From NCBI GenBank assembly GCA_009746045.1, contig RPFO01000312.1, positions 662,323 through 726,322 of the forward strand: 64,000 nucleotides of DNA, given 5' to 3'. The notes under the pieces were generated by a model. That model was not told the origin of the DNA and did no database searches. It saw nothing but the letters and a program-made list of their open reading frames with translations. The number at the start of each line of letters is the position of its first letter. Within the stretch, counting starts at the first letter, position 1. Position numbers and translations under genes: made by a program. Shown here piece after piece: positions 56,514 through 64,000 of this stretch. The stretch is from Mesostigma viride. Lineage: Eukaryota > Streptophyta > Mesostigmatophyceae > Mesostigmatales > Mesostigmataceae.

Positions 56514-57674
56514 AACGAAAGGAGGGCTCTCAGCCGAGGACAAGGAACTGTCCCTCGTGCCTGATGACCACCTTATTGCCTCCCCTGCTATAGAATAATG
56601 CTTTCACAACACACACTTTGCACAGTCTGATGATGAAGCCGCACATGCGGAATTTATTGAGAAAGTTAATACAATTACAACACGTTGATAGTCTCAATAT
56701 CGATGCACTCCATGCTCACGAGCCCGCAGTTAGGCAGCGCTCCATGACATGCTACCGGCCTTGCTCCCAAGGAAAGGGAGAAACACGAAGGCCACTAACG
56801 AGAGACTCGAAGAGACTACACGCTACGTGAGAGTCCTCTTCGACTATGAACCAAACCATTCGTCATGCCACACGCATGACACACGCCACACTTGTCAGTC
56901 CAGCCAGGAATGCCCAAACTATCTTGCTGTCTGAACCATGCAAATAGAAACTGCATTCCAGTTGCCGTCCTGGCTTTCTACCACACATGCCAACAAAAGC
57001 AGGAAGGCATCCCGACAAATCTAAATTGCTACCCTGTTGCCGATCTCATCTCCTAGAGGCTCCGGCATTTCTGTCCCTGGGAATGTCCGGCATTGAGTCA
57101 CGACCACCAAGGTCGAAGCATAATATCCTTCAAACAATCTGCACGCTCACACCTTGCGTGTGAGTGGCCCAGCAAACATTGCTTCTAATCTTTCCTTTCT
57201 AGAAGAAATCCCTTTGTAGGGCTGCCAGCGATTTCGCATTCATTCCAGCGATCTGGCTCCGCACCGCAAATTTTCCTTTTCCATTTTCTGTCCAGTCCTC
57301 ATAACGTTGACCCGCTATTCTACACCACAAAGACACCTGGCCTGTCAATAGCCTCGGCGCTGTTGAAGTCCAGCAGTCCAGCTCCAGCTCCAGCTCCAGC
57401 TCCAGCTGTCCACTAACTCGCGTATGATCCTCTCGACGCTGCGCACTTGTGCTGCCGTCCGCTCAAGTACGTCAGTGCTGCGCGCCCAGCCGTGCCTGGC
57501 CCGGCGCGCGCGCACGTGCACTTTCGTCCGCTCTTATGCTGCAAGTGCTAGTGTCCCCCCCGGCCCCCGGTCACTAGCCTTTGTCGAGAATGCGCAGAAA
57601 ACAAATTCCTTGCGCACGTCACCGGTATTGTGCATAGTGGGCGCCCGGATGACATAGCTCGCGTCCGTGACAGC
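56514..57674. other. Unexplained 1.16 kb between two direct repeats
   Basis: Contains (GCTCCA)n near 57,380-57,405, a GCGCGCGCGC stretch near 57,505, and a possible polyadenylation word (minus CAATAAATTC near 56,665). No gene recognised. It may hold LTR sequence of the Copia-like element. Confidence 0.35.
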
Positions 57675-57815
57675 TGTCGCGTCTGCGTACCACAATCTCC
57701 GGCGCCACCATGGCGGCTGGCCATGCTCAGCTTTGGGAAAACCCAAATGAGCTGAGCTGACGTGCCTGCCTTAACTGCATGCCCGATGGGGTGGGCGAGG
57801 ACCTGTCCCATGATT
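57675..57815 (-). repeat. 141-bp direct repeat, copy 2
   Basis: Preceded on the minus strand by the purine tract AGCGAGGGGGGG, a possible polypurine tract of the Gypsy element. Confidence 0.9.
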
Positions 57816-57827
57816 CCCCCCCTCGCT
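57816..57827 (-). promoter_or_regulatory. Candidate polypurine tract of the Gypsy element
   Basis: AGCGAGGGGGGG on the minus strand, between the PHD-finger ORF and the 141-bp repeat. Confidence 0.5.
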
Positions 57828-57842
57828 GGCTCTCATGGCTCC

Positions 57843-59632
57843 TCACATGGCCAGCGACCGTGCCAACACCACAGCAGCTAAGGAAATGGTGACGCTACTG
57901 GTTGCGAAACGGGCAGCGACACAAACTGGGCAAAACCACTGGCCCGCTGGCACGGTGGTGAGCGCTGGCCGCAAGCAGTGCATGTGCCACCCACAATTAC
58001 AGTGATCACACAGCAACATGGTATCCCCCTGGTCTACGCGATGGCAAACCTGACACTGTGCGTCCTTGACCCGCCTGGCCGTGTGCGGGGCGAGGTCAGG
58101 CAATAAGTTGGGCAACGAACACGGACTGAGGTTGCTTACGTTATCGGTGGTGCGACTGCCGTCGACGCCCTCCAGAATGGCGCCCCAGATGGCTTGATGG
58201 CGACGATCCGCAAGATGGTCGGCCCCGCAGTCACGTCAAGAGTGTCGGTCAGCTGCGTGCGGAGAAAGACGAACTGCCCCGGACGAAAATGCAGCTGACG
58301 GGCCATGTAAGCGCCCCCCCGGCGCTGAGCGTATCGCAGGGTATCTCGGTGCTGGGCGATGAACAAGTTGTTCATGGCGATGGGCATAACCTTGCGGAAA
58401 GTAGCCGCCCGTGCGGTCACCTCAGCCAGAAACTGACTGGCGTTGTCAAACGCCATAGGGGTGGGGTGTGCACTCTGCGCCTCCGTGGGGAGCAAGGGTG
58501 CGCGCCCAAACAACAGGAAATACGGGGAGAAACAGGCGAGCGACTCCTGGGGTGACATTCGGTAACCCATGGCTATCCACGCCAGTTCACGATCCCACAT
58601 AGTGAATGATGCTGACTGCAGGCTCCACTTGCGCAAAGCCTGCTTGACAGTCTGCACCAATCTCTCAGCCAAACCATTGGCCTGAGGATGCTCGCGAGAA
58701 GTGCGACGGTGATCAATGAGACATGCATCCAACAATTCCTGAAATTCCCCACGAAACTCCCCGCCCTGGTCGGTGACCACCTCCGCGGGGGCGCCAAACC
58801 TGGCGATGATGTCGGCGAAGTGCTTGGCGGTGGTGGCGGCCTGCTTGTCAGCAATGGGGATGAGCTCGACCCACTTGCTAAAACTTTCGACACACACCAT
58901 GACATACTTGTGGCCATCTGCACTTTCATCAAAGGGCCCACACAGGTCTACGTGCCAGCGGTAGAAGAGCCCTCTGATGGGTAGGCTCATCAATTCTTTC
59001 GCATCGTGGTCCACATTGAACCTGGCCTTCACCCGGGCACACTGCGCGCAGCTAGCGACGACCTGCGCGACTGTGGCACGCATGCCGTTCCACCAATAAG
59101 AGGCGCGCACTAGCGCCAAAGTGCAGTTACCACCCAGGTGGCCATACCGCTCATGGGCTTGCTGGACGATGGCGACCCGCTTGTGAGGCGGCGGCACCAC
59201 CACTTTGCGCTTGCCGATCATTTTGTGGAGGACCCCGGCATCCCACGAGTAGGTGACCGCCCTATGTTGCACCCTATTCAACTCAGCGTCACGCTGGGCT
59301 GAGGACCAATCAACCGGGGTGGGGGTGAGAGCTATCCCTTGGACCTGCTCCAACACACGCCCATCGAGCCACACATCACCCATGTTGCATTCCACTGTGA
59401 GATGGCCAACCAACACCACCTGGAGTGCTAGGTATCGTGCCAAGGTATTGTCAATGTCAAAGGACGGAGAATTACCTTCCTCCAACGCGAGGAGGCCAGC
59501 GGCAGGGGTGAAGGGAGAAGGGTGAACTGCATTGCAGCTTGCCGCAAAGTCTGCGACTGTATACTCGACTGCGCGCCAGTCTGCCTCGGCGTCGGCGTCA
59601 GCGAAGCCTGCAGCATTAAGGGGAGGTGGCAC
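57843..59632 (-). pseudogene. Gypsy integrase with C-terminal PHD finger (one frameshift)
   Basis: From about 59,632: a leader, then the HHCC zinc domain (RYGHLGGNCTLALVRASYWW ... CAQCARVK), catalytic core with WHVDLCGPF (Asp), VVTDQGGEF (Asp) and PQANGLAERLVQ (Glu), FGRAPLLPTE, and the C-terminal barrel (FRPGQFVFLRTQL, GPTILRIVAIKPSGA). Near 58,185 (GGGGCGCC) the frame shifts one base; in the new frame it continues ILEGVDGS, then a perfect C4HC3 PHD finger: CQVC, LLCDHC, CGWHMHCL, WFCPVC. It stops at 57843. In chromoviruses a chromodomain occupies this position; a PHD finger would be an alternative histone-tail reader that guides integration (inference). Confidence 0.85.
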
Positions 59633-59639
59633 CCCAAAA

Positions 59640-62205
59640 ACCTTAAAATTTGACCCATGCTAATATCACTTGAAATTCATTTGCACAATGCTGAGTTATG
59701 ATTGGGGGCACTAAATAACATCTCTAGTGAGTTGTCCATGCACTTGTTGGGGGTACTACCCCCATATATACGCCAATAATGCGCTATAAATAGCAAAAGA
59801 CGCTAATTAGGGCTGGGTATGCCCCAGCCAATTCACTTATTTGTTGGCTACCAAAAATCAAGGTCATATAGTTCCCTGAGTTTGTAGCTTGCTGAGCTAT
59901 TTACATCATGGAAATGGCAAAACCTTGAACAGTTATTAATTTTCCCGCAAAACAGGTCATTTTTTACCGGACATTGGGAATAAACATGTCATAAACACTT
60001 CCGATAAGGCCACAAAATCAACAAAAATTCCGGCTAACAGGGGGACAGCGGTGTTCCAAGTCCCAGGTCATTCCGACAAGTCTAGCTCAAGTTATTGCGT
60101 CAGACGTGTTTTCAGAAAAATGCCCGCTAAAACAGAAAATGTCACTATATCAGCCCTTGTAAGCATCCTGCACAAGGCAGGCAGGGCAAAACCAATCCCC
60201 CTTGGGCTTCTTAGTCAACGGGGGGTCAGCGCAGCACCCATGCAGTCCTCCCTTGCACCCGAATGTGCTGCACAGCAGGAAAGGACACCGTCAATTTCAT
60301 CGGGGACGCACATGCAAGGCAAGGAATATCATCACATCATTCTCATCATCACTACTACCTTCCCCATCGTCCTCCTGCCCCTCCCTTTGCATCACGTCGT
60401 GGCAGCCACCCTTAAAACAGGTCATTCCGACAAGTCTAGCTCAAGTAATAAGGTTATGCGTGCTAAAACCTGAACATAAGCTTAAGGGGGTTTTCTTTGT
60501 ATACATGGCCACTTAGGCATGATGTTTTCCATCCAAAAAGCCAGAAAGCATGCCCCACTCGATCACAAAACATAAGCAAACGGCTAGGCACCACATCTGC
60601 CCTCACCTGCCCTCGGCATGGCCAACCTTGCCAGCGCAAGCATAGCAACACGATCGCTAGGCATACATGCCAAGAGAGCATACACTATACTCTACCCAAG
60701 GTTACCTTGTAAACATAATGCCAAGAACTCAGCAAATCTATGATCAAAAGCACATATAATTAACTCTAGCACACTGATGACGACACATGCTCAAGGTTGG
60801 GGGTCACTGTGGCACGCACAGATGGGTTTCCTAGACGACCACTCACCACCTGACAAGGCGCTAAGGACCACTCAGAAAGCAAGTAAACACAATCACACTT
60901 TACATGCCATCAACATGGATCAAATCCATGCTGAATATGTTATGAAGTACAAAGGGGTGGCCACGCACCTCATACTCCTTCACCGTCCCTCGAGCATGGC
61001 CAGCCTTATAAGTACGCGAATAGCAATTATGATGATGGCACTAACATGCATTACCAGCATTCTCTATGTTTCTCCCAGGTTAGAGTGTAAGGGTTATGCC
61101 AACCAAGCTTACCAACACAGCAACAACTCCTTAACTGCCCTACCCGACATGGGCAACAAACTGGAACTATGGAGGGCAAGGAACCAAGGAGATCATGGCA
61201 TACAAAGCTTGCATGCAGTCAACCATGTCAACCATGGTTGGCTCAGCACATTGCTGTCTTGTCACATCATCATAACAAGGAAAGCTCAAGTAAACCAATG
61301 ATGGCAGCTATCTACATGCAGTCACACAAATGCAATATCTCCAACATGATCGTCGATAAAAAAACTTCCTTCCCTGCACGATAAAGTGCAAAGAAACCAG
61401 TGGCGGCCGTTCAGCTTCTGACCGCTGTGATGCCGCTGCGAGGAAAGGGTGCGTCACTATCACACGACAAGAAGCGTCCATACGCACAACATCCTTGCCA
61501 GAACACGTGCTATGAAATCCCTTACGCCTTCCCTAGGATCTATCGGTTGAGACTGAAGCGGATTTGATCAAGACATCAACGAAAAGAAGCTAAAGCTGCC
61601 AGGTATTCGTCAACACGACGGCGAGCAACGGAGAGTTAACTGGCGGAAACTGACCAAAACGAACGCAAAAAACTTCGAACGATGAGCTCTTCGAAGAAAG
61701 AACTGATAGTAGATAACAGTCGCCACAAATCTATACCTTGCCCTCGTAGATCCCTCGCCCAGGCGCGCAACAACTGCCGTTCTTCCATGGAAGGTTCCGA
61801 CATGCACTGCGCAGGCCTCAAGAAATACTTACCGAGAATGGCCGAAAATGTAGCAAAAAGCACCCGTTCGGTTTAGAATTCGATGCTACCGATATGAATG
61901 CATCCTTCACGGTCAAAAAGACCCCCAAAACAGAGAATTTACTGCCGCAATCACGAATTCTATTTTATTCCGCGCGACCAAAAAATGCAGATTACCCCCC
62001 ATGCCGATGGCAGTAAAAGAAAGCAGCGGTATTGTAAACCAGCCACTTGCCGCCGCAACCCAACATCATTAAATCATCGTCTTCAACATCCAAGCATTTT
62101 TTTTGCATTTCTCTAGCCCTACTACATTGCTAGTTTCGCCTAAACGCAGTCGCCATGGCCACTTCCGCAAGTGGTGCGCGCACGGAGCACCCACTTTTCA
62201 CGGTA
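59640..62205. mobile_element. 2.5-kb insertion inside the Gypsy pol, identity unknown
   Basis: It separates RNase H from integrase. It contains two direct copies of GGTCATTCCGACAAGTCTAG (60,067 and 60,420), a diverged inverted copy of the 355-bp repeat (61,075-61,290), and short frames without recognisable domains. The ends were not resolved: no TIR or TSD was found by eye. Confidence 0.5.
61075..61300 (-). repeat. Diverged inverted copy of the 355-bp repeat family
   Basis: On the minus strand it aligns over about 220 bp with 23,500-23,715: AGAGTGTAAGG, ATGCCAACCAAG, CATGGGCAACAAAC, AAGGAACCAAG, CATGGTTGGCTCAGCACATTG. Confidence 0.8.
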
Positions 62206-63335
62206 CGGCCGGTGCCGCGAATTTTTTCGCGCGGAAAATATTCGGCGCGCCACGTCCCCTTAACAAAAACCACAGACCCAGGCGAGCTCTCGGCCCCTAG
62301 GGCCCGCGCACCAGTGTTGTCAACAGTGGTTGGTAGAGCATACCTGGACAGGACGTCCGCGTTGGAGTGATCCACACCTGGCCGATGGACGATTGTCAGG
62401 TGGTACTCCTGAATGATCATTGCCCACCGGGCCAGCTTACCCGTGAGTTTGTCGCTGGTCATCAACCACAATAAGGGCTGGTGATCAGTGACAAGTGTGA
62501 ACACCCGCCCAAAGAGATATGGCCTGAAGTGCTTGATGGCCCACACAACGGCTAACGCTTCCCCCTCGTAGGAAGAGTACCGACTCTCGGCAGAGTTGTT
62601 ACTCCGACTAGCGTACGCGATAACATGCTCGCGCCCCGCATCGTCCTTTTGTGCTAGCACAGCCCCTAGGCCTACCTTGGACCAATCGGTGTAAAGAATG
62701 AAGGGCAGAGCATAGTCGGGGGCGCGTAGGATAGGAGCGGCAGTCAGTTCCTGTTTGATGGTATCGATGGCTCGCTGCTGAGCCGGACCCCACGCCCAGA
62801 CATTGCCCTTCTTCAACAACTCAGTCAGGGGTTTGACTTTGGTGCTGAAATTCTGAATATATCCTCGATAATAGCCAGCTAGCCCGAGATACGCGCGCAC
62901 CCCCGAGATGTCGATGGGCACTGCGGCGTCGCTGATGGCTTCCACTTTGGCTGCCTCAGGGGTCCGGCCACCTGGTACAATCTGATGACCAAGAAACCCT
63001 ATGGTCTGTTGGGCGAACTTGCACTTTTCAGGGTGCAGCCGCAGGTTGGCCTTATCTAGGGCGATCCGAACCTGATCGAGGTGAGCTAAGTGCTGGTCAA
63101 ATGTCTCGCTAAAGACAATGACATCGTCTATGTAGCAGGCTGCAAATGGCAACCCTGCCAGCACCTGGTCCATGGCACGTTGGAACACCGCACTAGCGTT
63201 GCGATGTCCGAATGGCATGCGAACCCACTCGTACAGACGGGTCCCACCCCAAAAGGCCAGCTTGCGCTGATCTGCCTCTACGACCTTGATCTGATGGAAG
63301 CCGCTACGCAAATCTAGCGACGACACATACAGGGG
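62206..63335 (-). pseudogene. Gypsy reverse transcriptase and RNase H, 5'-truncated
   Basis: Begins inside RT at SSLDLRSGFHQIKV (motif A), then WVRMPFGHRNASAVFQRAMD (motif B), CYIDDVIVFS (catalytic YIDD), GFLGHQI, and a complete RNase H: LYTDWSKVGLGAVLAQ (Asp), YEGEALAVVWAIKHF (Glu), VTDHQPLLWL (Asp), VDHSNADVLSR (Asp). No stops occur over about 370 residues. RT fingers, protease and gag are missing because a different sequence starts at about 63,336. This pairs with the integrase/PHD part at 57843-59632. Confidence 0.92.
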
Positions 63336-63341
63336 TCACCC

Positions 63342-63430
63342 GCAGTATCGCAACAAGAATCGCAACTACGCAACTTTCCAGGAGGACCAAAAAACACTTT
63401 TGTTGCGATTCTTGCGAGGACCGATTTGGA
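63342..63430. mobile_element. Possible hAT-like end inserted in the Gypsy RT
   Basis: CAGTATCGCAACAAGAATCG starts with CAG like hAT termini, and its complement TTGTTGCGATTCTTGCGA recurs at 63,400-63,418, giving subterminal inverted repeats. The right end is not in the window, so this is tentative. Confidence 0.35.
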
Positions 63431-63837
63431 CGAAAAGTTGCGAAACGGCAAACGCGTGGTATCGCAACTAAAGATACTCTTCGACGTGAAGTATGTCACT
63501 CCTTGGCTGACCGGCGCGAAGAATCAACCGAAAAAAAATGAGCGGCGTCAGAAAAATGCTATAGCCGCTGTCGCGCAACATCTAATGATGCGCACATTAT
63601 CTCGGGCTGGTTTTTACTGCGTCTACACGCGTTAATCATCACGGGGGTGACGATGAAAGGCAGCACTTGTTATTAGCTTCTGTATCATTGAATTTTTCGC
63701 AACCAGTAGTTTTCGTATGATGTATTTCGCGTATTTCATCATCGTTCAGGGCCAGGAAAGTCTCGACGCCGTGATGAGATTGCCTTTCTGTCATGAGATT
63801 GCTAGCTTTCCGCTAGCCTTCTTTTTGCGGTTTCGGC
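63431..63837. other. Unassigned sequence, possibly transposon interior or promoter of the next gene
   Basis: No clear ORF. TGAGATTGC...CATGAGATTGC repeats near 63,774-63,802; GCTAGCTTTCCGCTAGC is a short inverted repeat at about 63,801. Confidence 0.3.
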
Positions 63838-63897
63838 ATGGCGCAGTTTAGTGTACCTGCGGATACCGTCAACAAGGTAAAGTCGTTATATCATTCG
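63838..63897 (+). CDS. Possible first exon of an unknown gene
   Basis: ATG in good context (GGCATGGCG) opens 20 codons (MAQFSVPADTVNKVKSLYHS) ending exactly at a strong donor GTAAGT, phase 0. The rest of the gene lies beyond or near the window end. A single-exon guess. Confidence 0.35.
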
Positions 63898-64000
63898 GTA
63901 AGTAATCTCGGACACGTTGTTGAAGGTTTGTGGTGTTAAGTTCGCTAACTTACTACTCCTGTGTACTAGTTTGTGGTTGTGGTTTTGTACAACCGTCGTC

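Overview
This window is nuclear DNA from a eukaryote, most likely a microalga and tentatively a green alga. Candidate genes carry short GT-AG introns, the mobile elements are eukaryotic (LINE, Gypsy, Copia-like, hAT, HUH-type), and there are kilobases of micro- and minisatellite. The green-algal assignment is inference: HUH-endonuclease transposons like the one here have been reported from chlorophytes, but no host marker gene, rRNA or tRNA is visible. Almost nothing here is conventional single-copy host sequence.

Layout. 1-6026 is one long strand-asymmetric simple satellite ending in a GGT array. 6027-9980 holds AT-rich spacer, a 24-bp minisatellite and degenerate repeats. 9981-11002 is a complete LTR with a primer-binding site but no second LTR, followed by a perfect 37-bp-arm hairpin. 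11665-12850 is a tandem pair of LINE 3' ends. 12884-15380 (minus) is a spliced gene coding for a coiled-coil / acidic / C2H2 / HUH-endonuclease protein. 16600-19996 is one LINE (endonuclease plus RT) interrupted by a 5'-truncated LINE tail (13-bp TSD), by two copies of one 785-bp TIR element, and at its end by a 165-bp segment between 15-bp repeats. Two further copies of the TIR element lie at 22.0 and 26.5 kb. 23.5-25.9 kb has a 355-bp tandem repeat and an unrecognised multi-exon gene candidate. 28767-29239 is a MITE and 29463-30590 a LINE 3' half.

31889-35119 is an intact, very young, gag-only LTR retrotransposon (near-identical LTRs, 5-bp TSD, PBS, polypurine tract). 36-38 kb is a repeat that is inverted relative to 27-28 kb. 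40957-50310 is bounded by a perfect 30-bp inverted repeat and contains two divergent unknown genes; one has an enormous CAG array and an apparent 3.0-kb intron made of an 8-bp minisatellite. 50710-56509 (minus) is a decayed Copia-like element with the unusual order gag, integrase, protease, RT-RNase H, split by a 1,479-bp non-autonomous hAT element (8-bp TSD). 57843-63335 (minus) is a Gypsy element whose integrase ends in a PHD finger; it is split by 2.5 kb of unrelated DNA and truncated at its RT by another possible hAT end. A new spliced gene may start at 63838.

Overall the region is a nested transposon graveyard with some recent arrivals. Several reading frames close up exactly when the later insertions are mentally subtracted, which orders the insertions and supports the boundaries given.
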